This document shows positions 35,965 through 46,217 of a DNA stretch of 64,000 nucleotides, one piece after another. Numbering within the stretch: position 1 is the first letter of the stretch; every line of letters begins with the position of its first letter. Source of the DNA: Methylocystis heyeri (GTDB lineage Bacteria > Pseudomonadota > Alphaproteobacteria > Rhizobiales > Beijerinckiaceae); NCBI RefSeq assembly GCF_004802635.2, contig NZ_CP046052.1:2852001-2916000 (forward strand), written 5' to 3'. The notes under the pieces were generated by a model. That model was not told the DNA's origin. It saw only the letters and a program-made list of their open reading frames with translations, and searched no databases. A program made the position numbers and the translations under genes.

Positions 35965-36444
35965 TCAGGCTGCCGATGTAGTGAGAAGCAACTGCCCTTC
36001 AGAATTTAACTCAGGATCAGCACGAACAATGCAAAACGATGGGTTTGCTTTCCTCAAAAATAAAAATCGAACTCTAGCCGGTTGGCCACTTAGAGGCTGG
36101 TAGCACTCGAATCTTAGACTATAGGTTCCTGGCGGCACCTCAAGCAACGAACTATCAGATATACTTCCAATCTCAATGACGCCATCGTTAGGCGCCTCGA
36201 ACGGCACCTCTATTACCCTGATCGCATCAGCTGGTTGCTCGCCTTCTATGGTGTCAACTATTACAGTCACGAGATGCGGACCACTTTCAGCAATGGTACG
36301 GAATGCCGCACTCCCCGGTCTCCACGAAAACCCCTGAGCAACATGCGCACTGGTCCACTGATTGAACGGACCTTCTGTCGAGTGGTCGAAAACAGTCACC
36401 TGCGAATATGAGACAAGAATGGGGAATTCTACGGAACTAATCAT
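35965..36444 (-). CDS. ComJ-like immunity protein
   Basis: A 159-residue protein from ATG 36444 (AAGG upstream). The pattern SYSQVTVFDHSTEGPFNQW, HVAQGFSWRPGSAAF and LVTVIV is that of the competence protein J family; the Bacillus member inhibits the DNA-entry nuclease NucA. Outside competence operons such genes usually act as immunity proteins to nuclease toxins. No NucA-like toxin lies beside it, so it is probably an orphan immunity gene of the neighbouring Rhs locus. The frame extends to 36612, but that part is the flanking direct repeat. Confidence 0.75.
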   Translation of the reverse strand: MISSVEFPILVSYSQVTVFDHSTEGPFNQWTSAHVAQGFSWRPGSAAFRTIAESGPHLVTVIVDTIEGEQPADAIRVIEVPFEAPNDGVIEIGSISDSSLLEVPPGTYSLRFECYQPLSGQPARVRFLFLRKANPSFCIVRADPELNSEGQLLLTTSAA

Positions 36445-36475
36445 GGGACAACCTTGATTTGAACCTGTGAGCCAT

Positions 36476-36552
36476 CGGGGAACGAGGAAAGTAGTCCCCC
36501 CTCGCTGAGCTCCGGGCAAACCGCTGCAAAACAGTTCGATTTGCAGTCTCAC
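36476..36552. repeat. Direct repeat flanking the comJ-like gene, copy 2
   Basis: Counterpart of 35880-35954. The first hairpin is CTGCAAA...TTTTGCAG, with different arm bases than copy 1 (CTGCACA...TGTGCCGCAG) but still able to pair, and the second is CGAGG...CCTCG. Confidence 0.7.
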
Positions 36553-36670
36553 AAAATCAGAGTTGTCACACCCCACGCTCTGAAGATGCTGGCACATAGC
36601 CGAGCGCGCCATGTATTAGTCATCCAACAATGTCGCGGCCGCGGGACGCAAACTCAAGTGTCATCCGCAT

Positions 36671-36925
36671 CTATTCATATATCCGTGACGCATATAAAAT
36701 ATCAGCTATCGTTTTCCATGTAGGAGACACAGGGACAGCTTGTCCCGTGTTAATGTAGTAATTATCCATTGCTCTTATCCAATCCTCCATTGCTGCCAGG
36801 AATTTCTCGAGGGTAGGATTCTCCCATCTTTCGGGGTTGACCTCGAAATCGCGGCGCAACTCGCCCACAAACTCTGCGAGATCTTCTTTAGTTTTTATTG
36901 TAGATATTCTAGACGACAGTTCCAT
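36671..36925 (-). CDS. DUF7660-like immunity protein
   Basis: An 84-residue acidic protein from ATG 36925 (AAAGGA 7 bases upstream), 10 bases after the stop of the Rhs-toxin gene. The features WENPTLEKFLAAMEDWIRAM, YYINTGQ, WKTIADILYASRIYE match the DUF7660 family, found repeatedly as a small partner of polymorphic toxins. It is the likely specific antidote to the toxin domain encoded immediately upstream. An earlier in-frame ATG at 36952 overlaps the toxin gene and is less likely. Confidence 0.75.
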   Translation of the reverse strand: MELSSRISTIKTKEDLAEFVGELRRDFEVNPERWENPTLEKFLAAMEDWIRAMDNYYINTGQAVPVSPTWKTIADILYASRIYE

Positions 36926-36935
36926 ATCGTGTCCT

Positions 36936-38102
36936 TTATTCAACCGTTCCACCTTTAAGACAAATAATGCACCCGTAATTTGTTGTTGTTAGTTTCCATC
37001 CTTCTGCGATAATTTCTTCGGTAGTAGCCGGTATAGCGTTGACTCGGGTTCCTGCCAGCTGCGTTGCCAACAACCGTCTATTATCGAGGGTGAAAGTTAG
37101 ACCACCTTGTTGAAAAGTCCGTATTGGCGGTAGTTCAACCGGCGACATCGTCCCTGCTCTGAGCGCGTCGACGGTCGTTTGCAAGGAAGCCCCATCACGA
37201 AACGTTGCGCTAACGCTACTCTGGGTAAACCGAATGGCGCTGCCGTCGATAAGGCCCGCCATTCTTTCTGCGGTCCCAGTAGCCTTGGCGAAGTTTCCAA
37301 GTATGCCGAAGACGGCGGCGCCGGGTACATCACCGATCGACATTTGCACGCCGGGGTCGCAAAAGGCGCCGCAGGCATTGAGAATCCCACCGACCGCATT
37401 CGGAACCGTGGTCCCAAAATAATGCTGAGGCGAAGAGAACATATCGCCAAACGCACTTTGCACGCCGCTCACGAAGCCGGGGCCGTCGGCGGAGGTCCCG
37501 AACGGGTCGATCAGGCTTACCGGATTGTTCCCGGCATAGACATAGGTGTTGACGCCGCCGCCGAGGCCGATCGGGTCGCTTTCGATATAGCGCCCGGAGG
37601 TCGGGTCGTAGTCGCGGGCGCCGTTGTAGTTCAGCCCGGTCTCGCCGTCGGCGAATTGACCCGGAAAGCGAAGGTTGAACCCAACTGCGCCCGTGGGGTT
37701 TCTCGGCGTTCCATTGCCGAACGGATCGGGATCGAACGACCACAGGATCATGGGCGTCGCCGGCGATTGGGGCGTCGGGCCGATCAGCGCCATCGCCCCA
37801 TTCAGATGGTCGGGCGCGATAAAATAGGGCGATTGATTGGGGAAAATCTCGGCGATCGGCATGTCGCCGAGCCAGACGATCTCCCGAACCAGCGTGCCGG
37901 CGGCGTTATAACCGCCGATCAAATGGCCCGATATGTCATAGGCGAAATAGGTCGCCGGCTGGCCGCCGGTGCTCTTGCTCACTCTCTGGCCGAGGCCGTC
38001 GACGCCGTAGCTGGTGGAAATCGCTCCGACCGTCGCCTGCGCGAGACGGTTCTTGGCGTCATAGGCGAAAGCGTAGCTCGCCCCCGGCGTCGTAGTGGTC
38101 CG
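36936..38102 (-). pseudogene. Rhs-core remnant with C-terminal polymorphic toxin domain
   Basis: The open frame reads Rhs repeats (AYDAKNRLAQATV, YDISGHLIGGYNAAG) and the Rhs core end (GARDYDPTSGRYIESDPIGL, YVYAGNNPVSLIDPFG), followed by a unique toxin region of about 180 residues. Full Rhs proteins exceed 1,000 residues; here an in-frame TGA at 38103-38105 and the groES promoter cut the frame, so the 5' end is missing. The toxin tail contains ELPPIRTFQQGGLTFTLDNR then RLLA, which recalls the ParB-type nucleotide-binding pattern; this is a guess. GTG 37982 could still start a 348-residue product. An immunity gene follows, so the locus may be a displaced Rhs tip rather than dead DNA. Confidence 0.8.
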
Positions 38103-38132
38103 TCAAGCCGCAGTTTGCTCCCCCCGCGCACC

Positions 38133-38161
38133 TTGACAGCGCACAACCCGGCGCCTATCTG
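38133..38161 (+). promoter_or_regulatory. Predicted groESL promoter
   Basis: TTGACA at 38133-38138 and TATCTG at 38156-38161, spaced 17 bases, directly before the CIRCE element. It begins about 30 bases after the truncated Rhs frame ends. Confidence 0.75.
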
Positions 38162-38173
38162 TCCTGCATCTTG

Positions 38174-38200
38174 CTGGCACTCTATTCGCGCGAGTGCCAG
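38174..38200 (+). promoter_or_regulatory. CIRCE operator (HrcA site)
   Basis: Inverted repeat CTGGCACTC-N9-GAGTGCCAG. The consensus is TTAGCACTC-N9-GAGTGCTAA, so the core GCACTC/GAGTGC is kept and the outer bases are a symmetric variant. It lies between the promoter and groES, so heat-inducible repression by HrcA is expected. Confidence 0.92.
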
Positions 38201-38272
38201 CAGGACTTCTTCAATCCCTTTGGCGGGGTCCGCAGCAGCGGGCGCCGCGGCGCAAAAAAGGAACATCGCAAC

Positions 38273-38560
38273 ATGGCATTCCGTCCTCTGCATGACCGGG
38301 TCGTGGTCAAGCGCCTTGAAGGCGAGGAAAAGACCAAGGGCGGCATCATCATCCCGGACAGCGCCAAGGAAAAGCCCCAGGAAGGCAAAGTGGTCTCGGT
38401 CGGCCCCGGCGCGCGCGACGAGTCCGGCAAGCTGGTTCCCCTCGACGTGAAGGCCGGCGACCGCGTGCTGTTCGGCAAATGGTCCGGCACCGAGGTCAAG
38501 GTCGACGGCGAAGACCTTCTGATCATGAAGGAAAGCGACATCCTCGGGATCGTCGACTGA
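38273..38560 (+). CDS. groES: Co-chaperonin GroES
   Basis: A 95-residue Hsp10: [16 protein letters not shown], the mobile loop [19 protein letters not shown], and [14 protein letters not shown] at the end. It caps GroEL during protein folding. The ATG at 38273 follows AAAGGAAC. groEL lies 149 bases downstream on the same strand under the same CIRCE/promoter unit. Confidence 0.97.
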   Translation: MAFRPLHDRVVVKRLEGEEKTKGGIIIPDSAKEKPQEGKVVSVGPGARDESGKLVPLDVKAGDRVLFGKWSGTEVKVDGEDLLIMKESDILGIVD

Positions 38561-38709
38561 GAATTCATTGGCGCGGAAGCCTAAAGCGGCTTTCGCGAGT
38601 CAATTTTTGATCTAGCGCGATTTTCTGTTTCTCGTCCGATCCGGCGGGCGGAAGGCGCGCTAATCCCCGCCAACACAGCCTGGACAGACTGTCCCACGGA
38701 GTTAGCTAA

Positions 38710-40347
<1,638 letters not shown>

Positions 40348-40374
40348 TCCCGCTCGAACGAGCGAGAAATCAGG

Positions 40375-40403
40375 CCCCGGGCGAAAACGCCCGGGGTTTT
40401 TTT
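40375..40403 (+). terminator. groESL terminator
   Basis: A perfect 9-bp stem CCCCGGGCG/CGCCCGGGG with an AAAA loop, followed by seven T residues. Confidence 0.93.
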
Positions 40404-40465
40404 ATTGCTTGACGATGTTCTCTATACGTTCTAGATTCGCCATATTACCACCAGGGGTTGTCCTT

Positions 40466-41518
40466 ATGGACGGAACTGAATTTGCCGCCGCGCGCGGCTA
40501 CCGTCTCGAACCGCCGGGGCATCCTCAAGGCGCAAGCTGCGGCGCCGAGGGGCCTTCGCTCGGGCCGATCCCTTTGCTGGCTAAAACCGCAACCGGTTTC
40601 GAGCCGCGGCCCCTGGCTGAGCTAAACCGCGTGCTCTCCTTTGTTTTTGCACGGGAAATCGACTGTGCCGGCCTGATCCCGGGATTGACGAGCGTCGCTT
40701 GCGCGCTCGATTCCGGCGATCTCGCTCTCGCCATGATAACCACCACCCATCTGCGCCTTCCCTATCTCAGCGAAGAGGAAGCGCGGCGGGCGGCGAGCGT
40801 TTCGGCGCTGAACAAGGCCAGTCCCGACGACCCTGAACATCCGGGATGGCCGGCCGGGACGCCCGGAGGCTGCGGCGGGCGGTTCCGGCCGAAGGACGAA
40901 GCCGGCGACGAAACCCAGAGCGGACGGAAGCAGAAGACCGAAGAGGCTTTGGAGCGACGCGCTCAAAGGGCGTTTATCCGTCAACTCTTGCGCAAGGCGC
41001 TCTCGGCGCGCGCCGCCAGCATCCTCGGCGAGGCGGCAGCAAATGCGATTCCAGGATTGAACGTCCCCGCGGACATCGCGCTTGCGGCGCAAATCGTCGA
41101 GGCGGCCGCCGAATTCGCGGCGTTGAAACGCGACGCCGACGCAGCGCTCGAATTCGTGAAATACGGGCCCTACAATCTCGAAGACCTTTTCGTGGATAAG
41201 GAAGAGCGCTCCTTCTCGACCTATGCGGAATTCAAAAAATTCGACGTCGAGAAAGTCTATGGAGAGGCTGACGAGGGGTTCCAGTATCACCACCTGATCC
41301 TGCAATCGAATTCGGAAGGAATTTCGTCAGGCGCAATACATTCGAGCCGGACCATCATTCGAATTCCGACGCTGCTGCATGAGGAAATCAACGGAGAATA
41401 TGAGCGCAAGGACAAGACCACCGGCCAGTCCTTGCGGCAGGCATTGAAGGGATGTCCGGCGAACGAACAATATGACGAAGGCCTGAAAGTCCTGCGACGG
41501 GTTGGGATAATCGAATAG
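40466..41518 (+). CDS. Candidate polymorphic toxin with HNH-like C-terminal domain
   Basis: About 350 residues from ATG 40466 (AGGGG upstream). The middle carries DDPEHPGWPAGTPGGCGGRF followed by RPKD, a motif seen in toxin-like proteins of Hyphomicrobiales. The C-terminal 80 residues run YHHLILQSN, RTIIRIPTLLHEEINGEY, SLRQALKGCPANEQYDEGL, then VLRRVGIIE, which fits HHH/HNH-like nuclease toxins (double His, later His, C-terminal helices). No signal peptide or Rhs core is seen, so the delivery route is unknown. The downstream gene starts 10 bases later and looks like its antidote. Confidence 0.65.
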   Translation: MDGTEFAAARGYRLEPPGHPQGASCGAEGPSLGPIPLLAKTATGFEPRPLAELNRVLSFVFAREIDCAGLIPGLTSVACALDSGDLALAMITTTHLRLPYLSEEEARRAASVSALNKASPDDPEHPGWPAGTPGGCGGRFRPKDEAGDETQSGRKQKTEEALERRAQRAFIRQLLRKALSARAASILGEAAANAIPGLNVPADIALAAQIVEAAAEFAALKRDADAALEFVKYGPYNLEDLFVDKEERSFSTYAEFKKFDVEKVYGEADEGFQYHHLILQSNSEGISSGAIHSSRTIIRIPTLLHEEINGEYERKDKTTGQSLRQALKGCPANEQYDEGLKVLRRVGIIE

Positions 41519-41527
41519 GAGTAAAAG

Positions 41528-41896
41528 ATGCCCGCCAAGAAAAGAAGCCCATTCGCGTGGATTATCATCGAACGCTTCAGGCAGTCGGCCAAGGTGGCCG
41601 ATTTTGGATATCAGCAGGAAGATCACGCCATGCAGCTCGCAGGGCTCCGCGCCGTCGACCGCGCGGCAAAGCAGCTCGACTTGGTCTGCGGACCCGACGG
41701 CCGGTTGGAGCTCGTCCCTCTGCTCGATGATCCAGATTTGAGCGTCGCCGTCTTCGCCGCGGGATATTTGGTCAAACGCATGCCGGAGCGCGCCCTGGCG
41801 GTGCTCAACGACATCGAACAGCGCGGCCATGTGGAGGTACGCATGACCGCGGGGAGTATTTTGCGGCGATACAAAAAGGGAGAACTGGATATGTGA
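41528..41896 (+). CDS. DUF2019-like immunity protein
   Basis: A 122-residue helical protein. LVPLLDDPDLSVAVFAAGYL then ERALAVLNDIEQRGHVEVRM and AGSILRRYKKGELDM form a short HEAT-like array matching DUF2019, a family often adjacent to toxins. It lies 9 bases after the toxin candidate and is followed by a terminator-like hairpin, so the two genes form a closed toxin-immunity unit. Confidence 0.7.
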   Translation: MPAKKRSPFAWIIIERFRQSAKVADFGYQQEDHAMQLAGLRAVDRAAKQLDLVCGPDGRLELVPLLDDPDLSVAVFAAGYLVKRMPERALAVLNDIEQRGHVEVRMTAGSILRRYKKGELDM

Positions 41897-41931
41897 CTCA
41901 GCGGGGAGAACCGTAAAAAATCTCTATCGCC

Positions 41932-41951
41932 GCCGGCGATTTTTGGGCAGC
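41932..41951 (+). terminator. Probable terminator of the toxin-immunity pair
   Basis: ATCGCC-gcc-GGCGAT stem followed by TTTTT, about 36 bases after the immunity gene stop. It may also serve the convergent membrane protein gene on the other strand, where an A-rich side gives T-rich RNA. Position is accurate to a few bases. Confidence 0.55.
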
Positions 41952-41967
41952 CGCTTGCGGCGCTCAT

Positions 41968-42633
41968 CTAGCACGAACGCTCGCGTCGCAGTGAAATCTC
42001 CTCATAACCATCCATCCGTTTCACATAATCGAAGACGACGGCCTCGTAGCGCTTCACGACCACATCAGCCGGAGCAATCTTGCGGACGGCCTCCAGCAGC
42101 TCTTGCGAAACTTGAAGAGGGTAGCTCGCCAACTGAAAAACGCGTCCCTCGGCGGAACGCGCCAATCCGTTCCTGGCCAGATCGAACCAGCTTGCGCAGG
42201 CGTATTCGCCCGCCGCAAAAAAGACGATGAGAGCGCCCCGATTGTACGCCGTCTCGTCGGCGTGCCTGGTCCTCAAAGAATCGGCGAGCGCAACTTCGCT
42301 GATTGCAGGCCAGGGAAATCTTTGCGATGCAGACCCCGGCCAGGGCGCAACTTCGACGCCCTTGGCGTCAGCGCGAAAAACAACGGCGCCGTCCTCGGCG
42401 AGCCAGCTTTTGGCCGTTTCGGCGAGGCGCCTCCAGACCGCTAGGCCGGCGGTGAGGAAAACGAAACAAAAAGGCGCGATGAAAAGCGAAGGCGCTCGAT
42501 CGGCCCCGAGGGCGTAAAACCCTATCGCAAAGGCAATGCAAGCCGCTCCCAAAGCGAGGCCGAACGCGAAGGCGCCCCATTTCTCTCGAAAAACGACGAC
42601 CTCTTCATGGGTTCGTCGCAGCCCCAGCTTCAT
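41968..42633 (-). CDS. Hypothetical membrane protein
   Basis: Not recognised. The 221-residue protein has two membrane helices near the N terminus (about 20-42 and 48-68), then a cytoplasmic domain of about 150 residues with GVEVAPWPGSASQRFPWPAI and GALIVFFAAGEYACASWFDL, a layout resembling bacterial PH-like membrane proteins. ATG 42633. It converges with the toxin-immunity pair, and no partner gene is adjacent. Confidence 0.65.
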   Translation of the reverse strand: MKLGLRRTHEEVVVFREKWGAFAFGLALGAACIAFAIGFYALGADRAPSLFIAPFCFVFLTAGLAVWRRLAETAKSWLAEDGAVVFRADAKGVEVAPWPGSASQRFPWPAISEVALADSLRTRHADETAYNRGALIVFFAAGEYACASWFDLARNGLARSAEGRVFQLASYPLQVSQELLEAVRKIAPADVVVKRYEAVVFDYVKRMDGYEEISLRRERSC

Positions 42634-42978
42634 GAAGCCCTCTCGCTATCCCCCGCTATTTTGGCGAGGCGTCCGATGAGCGTAGCATGGGGACGGACGA
42701 GCCGCCTCGGGCGCGATGGCCTTCGGCTCGATGAGGCTCCAGGCCTTCGCAGCCGCCTATGCTTGGATAAGCTCCGGAAAGCGCAGGGGGAGCAAGGCCT
42801 TGGCGCATTCCCGAAGCGGCGCGGACTTAGCGGGCGCAGCACATTTTGTCGCGCCCCGAAGCCCGCTCGACAGCCAAGCGGCTGTTGCAGGACGGGTCAA
42901 GCTCGGCTAGCATCCGCGCCAGTCAGCGCCTTGGGCCAGAGCGCCCGAAGCTACTAGAAAACTGGCTGGGGGAAACGA
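42634..42978. other. Intergenic region upstream of the coxIV-pnt cluster
   Basis: A 345-base divergent gap. No tRNA or RNA element was found. It should contain the promoter of the small coxIV-like gene and pnt operon; no motif is strong enough to call. Confidence 0.45.
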
Positions 42979-43113
42979 ATGAGCAGCACGGACGCCATGG
43001 GCGATTTCAACGAACATCTCAAAACCTACAAAGGTTTCCTGAATCTCCTCACCTACAGCGCAGCGGGGACGGTAGCGTTGCTGGTGATCCTCTTCTTCTC
43101 ACTGGCGCGCTAA
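42979..43113 (+). CDS. aa3-type cytochrome c oxidase subunit IV-like small membrane protein
   Basis: A 44-residue protein: a polar N terminus with DFNEHLKTYKGFLNLL and one membrane helix (AAGTVALLVILFFSLAR). The H-TYxGF pattern followed by a single helix is that of bacterial aa3-type cytochrome c oxidase subunit IV, which often lies next to pntAA in alphaproteobacteria. A GGGGGAAA site precedes the ATG. It is 76 bases before the preferred pntAA start and likely in the same transcript. Confidence 0.8.
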   Translation: MSSTDAMGDFNEHLKTYKGFLNLLTYSAAGTVALLVILFFSLAR

Positions 43114-43189
43114 ACGCCAACCACCCAAGGCAGCACCGTCTTGGGAAACCATGACGGAACGAAGAGCCACGGCGCTATCGGAGTCCGTC

Positions 43190-44326
43190 ATGCGCATTGC
43201 CGTACCTGCCGAAACCGACAAATCCGAATTCCGCGTCGCCGCAACCCCGGAAACAGTCAAGAAATTCATTGGTCTCGGAGCCGACATCGCCGTTCAGGCG
43301 GGGGCCGGCGCCGCTTCCGGATTTTCGGACGCCGATTATGCGGCCGCGGGCGCGAAGATCGGCGCCTCCGCGCAGGAGACGCTGACCGCCGCGGATATCG
43401 TCCTGCGGGTTCGACGCCCCGCGGCCTCCGAAGTCGACGGAGCCCGGCCCGGGGCCGCGGTCGTCGCGATGCTCGATCCTTTCGGCCATGAGCGCGAACT
43501 CGCGGAACTCGCCGGCGCCGGCGTCACCGCCTTCGCCATGGAGCTGATGCCGCGCATATCCCGCGCGCAATCCATGGACGTCCTTTCCTCACAGGCGAAT
43601 ATCGCCGGCTATCGCGCCGTCATCGACGCCGCCGCCGAATACGGCCGCGCGTTGCCGATGATGATGACGCCCGCCGGCGCGGTCCCCGCCGCCAAGGTCT
43701 TCATAATGGGCGTCGGGGTCGCGGGCCTTCAGGCCATCGCCACGGCGAAGCGCCTCGGCGCGATCGTGACGGCGACGGACGTGCGTCCCGCCACCAAGGA
43801 ACAGGTCGAGTCGCTCGGCGCCAAATTCGTCGCCGTCGAGAACGAGGAGTTCAAACAGGCGGAGACGACGGGCGGCTACGCCAAGGAGATGTCCGCGGAA
43901 TACAGGGCCGCGCAGGCGGAGCTGATCAGCGCCCATATCGCAAAGCAGGACATCGTCATAACCACCGCGCTCATTCCCGGACGCCCTGCCCCGCGGCTGA
44001 TTTCCGCCGCGCAGTTGCGTTCCCTGCGGCAGGGCTCGGTGATCGTCGACCTCGCCGCGGAACGGGGCGGCAACTGCGAATTGACGAGGCCCGGCGAGAC
44101 CGTGGTCGTCGACGGCGTCAAGATCGTGGGCGCTCTCAACCTCGCCGGACGCCTCCCGGCGACCGCCTCCAGCCTCTACGCCAGGAACCTGCTCGCTTTC
44201 GTGGAGACGCTGGTCTCGAAGGAAAGCGGAGGGCTCTCGATCAATTGGGACGACGAGCTGGCCAAGGCCACATGCCTCACCCGCGACGGCGCGGTGGTCG
44301 ATCCGCGCTTCCAGCCGAAAGCCTGA
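43190..44326 (+). CDS. pntAA: NAD(P) transhydrogenase subunit alpha, part 1
   Basis: A 378-residue NAD(H)-binding subunit (domain dI). MRIAVPAETDKSEFRVAATP is the family opening, so ATG 43190 (GGAG upstream) is preferred over ATG 43151. The Rossmann region has VFIMGVGVAGLQAIATAKRLGA and ATDVRPATKEQVESLGAKF, and RPAPRLI follows. It is split from the membrane part, as usual in alphaproteobacteria. Enzyme role: proton-driven hydride transfer from NADH to NADP+. Confidence 0.95.
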   Translation: MRIAVPAETDKSEFRVAATPETVKKFIGLGADIAVQAGAGAASGFSDADYAAAGAKIGASAQETLTAADIVLRVRRPAASEVDGARPGAAVVAMLDPFGHERELAELAGAGVTAFAMELMPRISRAQSMDVLSSQANIAGYRAVIDAAAEYGRALPMMMTPAGAVPAAKVFIMGVGVAGLQAIATAKRLGAIVTATDVRPATKEQVESLGAKFVAVENEEFKQAETTGGYAKEMSAEYRAAQAELISAHIAKQDIVITTALIPGRPAPRLISAAQLRSLRQGSVIVDLAAERGGNCELTRPGETVVVDGVKIVGALNLAGRLPATASSLYARNLLAFVETLVSKESGGLSINWDDELAKATCLTRDGAVVDPRFQPKA

Positions 44327-44361
44327 AAAAACCGAAGCTATTCCAAACGAGGGGCTGAGAA

Positions 44362-44814
44362 ATGGCCAACGACTCGACGCAGCAATTGCTTGAAAGGGCG
44401 CAAGCCGCCGCAGAGGCCGCGCGCCATCTCGCGGAGCAGACCCAGCACTTTTCCGAACAGCTGGCCCAGACCGCCGCGGCGGCCGCCGCCCACGGCCTCG
44501 GCGGCGGCGCGATCGATCCCGTCGTCTTCCGGCTCGCGATCTTCGCCCTCGCCGTGTTCGTGGGCTATTATGTGGTCTGGGCGGTTACGCCGGCGCTGCA
44601 TACGCCGCTGATGTCCGTCACCAACGCGATTTCCTCTGTGATCGTGGTCGGCGCGCTGCTTTCGGTCGGGGTCGAAGCGTCCACGGCTTCCGACGACGGC
44701 GCCGGATGGGCGCGCTGGTTCGGTTTTCTGGCCCTCATTCTCGCAAGCGTGAACATTTTCGGCGGCTTCCTGGTCACCGAACGCATGTTGGCGATGTACA
44801 AGAAGAAGGGCTGA
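44362..44814 (+). CDS. pntAB: NAD(P) transhydrogenase subunit alpha, part 2
   Basis: A 150-residue membrane subunit. The N-terminal region is helical and Ala/Gln-rich (about 1-50), followed by four membrane helices with [20 protein letters not shown], the conserved proton-channel segment. It lies between pntAA (35-base gap) and pntB (5-base gap). Confidence 0.95.
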   Translation: MANDSTQQLLERAQAAAEAARHLAEQTQHFSEQLAQTAAAAAAHGLGGGAIDPVVFRLAIFALAVFVGYYVVWAVTPALHTPLMSVTNAISSVIVVGALLSVGVEASTASDDGAGWARWFGFLALILASVNIFGGFLVTERMLAMYKKKG

Positions 44815-44819
44815 AGGCA

Positions 44820-46217
44820 ATGAGCGCCAATCTTACAGCCCTGCTTTATCTCGCGGCCGGAATATTGTTCATCCTGGCCCTTCGCGGACTGTCCTCTCCG
44901 GCCACTTCCCGGCAGGGCAACCGCTACGGAATGATCGGCATGGCGATCGCCGTGGCGACGACGCTCCTGCTTCATCTGCCGACCCTCTGGGGCCTCACTC
45001 TGATCCTGATCGGCGCCGCGATCGGCGGCGGCGTGGGCGCGACCGTCGCCCAGCGCATCGAAATGACCAAGATGCCGCAGCTGGTCGCCTTCTTCCACTC
45101 GCTGGTCGGTCTTGCCGCGGTGCTGGTGGCGGGAAGCGCCTTTTTCGCCCCTCAGGCCTTCGGCATCGGCTCCCGCGGCCAAATCGAAGGCGGCAGCCTG
45201 TTCGAAATGTCGCTCGGCGCGGCGATCGGCGCGATCACCTTCACGGGCTCGGTGATCGCCTTCCTGAAGCTCGACGAGCGGATGACCGGCAAGCCGATCC
45301 TCCTGCCGGAGCGCCACACCATCAACATCATGCTCGGCCTCGGGCTACTCACCTTCATCGCGCTTTTCGTCGGCACGGAAAGCGGCTTCTGGCTGTTCCT
45401 GCTGATCCTGGTCTCGCTGGCCCTGGGCGTGACGCTCATCATTCCGATCGGGGGCGCCGACATGCCGGTGGTGGTGTCGATGCTCAATTCCTACTCGGGA
45501 TGGGCGGCGGCCGGCATCGGTTTCACGCTCGGCAATCTGGCTTTGATCATCACCGGCGCGCTGGTGGGATCGTCCGGCGCGATCCTCTCCTACATCATGT
45601 GCAAGGGGATGAACCGCTCCTTCGTCTCGGTCATCCTCGGCGGCTTCGGCGGCGAGGTCGCGGCGGCGAGCGGGGCTAAAGAGCAGCGCCCGGTGAAGCA
45701 GGGCTCCGCCGACGACGCCGCCTACATCATGCAGAACGCCGCCAAGGTCATCGTCGTGCCGGGCTATGGCATGGCGGTGGCCCAGGCCCAGCATGTGTTG
45801 CGCGAGATGGCCGATCTGCTCAAGAAGGCGGGGGTGGATGTGTCCTATGCGATCCACCCGGTCGCCGGACGCATGCCCGGCCATATGAACGTCCTCCTCG
45901 CCGAGGCCAATGTCCCATACGACGAGGTGTTCGAACTCGAGGACATAAACTCCGAATTCGCCGAGGCCGACGTCGCCTTCGTCATCGGCGCCAACGACGT
46001 GACCAATCCGGCGGCCAAGACCGATCCGCAATCGGCGATCTACGGCATGCCCATCCTCGATGTCGAGAGAGCCAAGACGGTCCTGTTCCTCAAGCGCGGC
46101 ATGGGCTCCGGCTACGCCGGCGTGGAGAACGAGCTGTTCTTCCGGCCGAATACGATGATGCTGTTCGGGGACGCCAAGAAAACCGTCGAGCAGATCGTGA
46201 AGGCCTTGTCTCACTGA
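44820..46217 (+). CDS. pntB: NAD(P) transhydrogenase subunit beta
   Basis: A 465-residue subunit with eight to nine N-terminal membrane helices (including IGGADMPVVVSMLNSYSGWA) and a C-terminal NADP(H)-binding domain dIII (VIVVPGYGMAVAQAQHVLRE, HPVAGRMPGHMNVLLAEANV, FVIGANDVTNPAA). The ATG at 44820 follows pntAB by 5 bases. Together the three genes make the proton-pumping transhydrogenase that supplies NADPH. Confidence 0.96.
   Translation: MSANLTALLYLAAGILFILALRGLSSPATSRQGNRYGMIGMAIAVATTLLLHLPTLWGLTLILIGAAIGGGVGATVAQRIEMTKMPQLVAFFHSLVGLAAVLVAGSAFFAPQAFGIGSRGQIEGGSLFEMSLGAAIGAITFTGSVIAFLKLDERMTGKPILLPERHTINIMLGLGLLTFIALFVGTESGFWLFLLILVSLALGVTLIIPIGGADMPVVVSMLNSYSGWAAAGIGFTLGNLALIITGALVGSSGAILSYIMCKGMNRSFVSVILGGFGGEVAAASGAKEQRPVKQGSADDAAYIMQNAAKVIVVPGYGMAVAQAQHVLREMADLLKKAGVDVSYAIHPVAGRMPGHMNVLLAEANVPYDEVFELEDINSEFAEADVAFVIGANDVTNPAAKTDPQSAIYGMPILDVERAKTVLFLKRGMGSGYAGVENELFFRPNTMMLFGDAKKTVEQIVKALSH

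Noticed and set aside
42634-42978. Search for a tRNA or small RNA upstream of the coxIV-like gene
   Set aside because: No cloverleaf or terminator-like structure was found.
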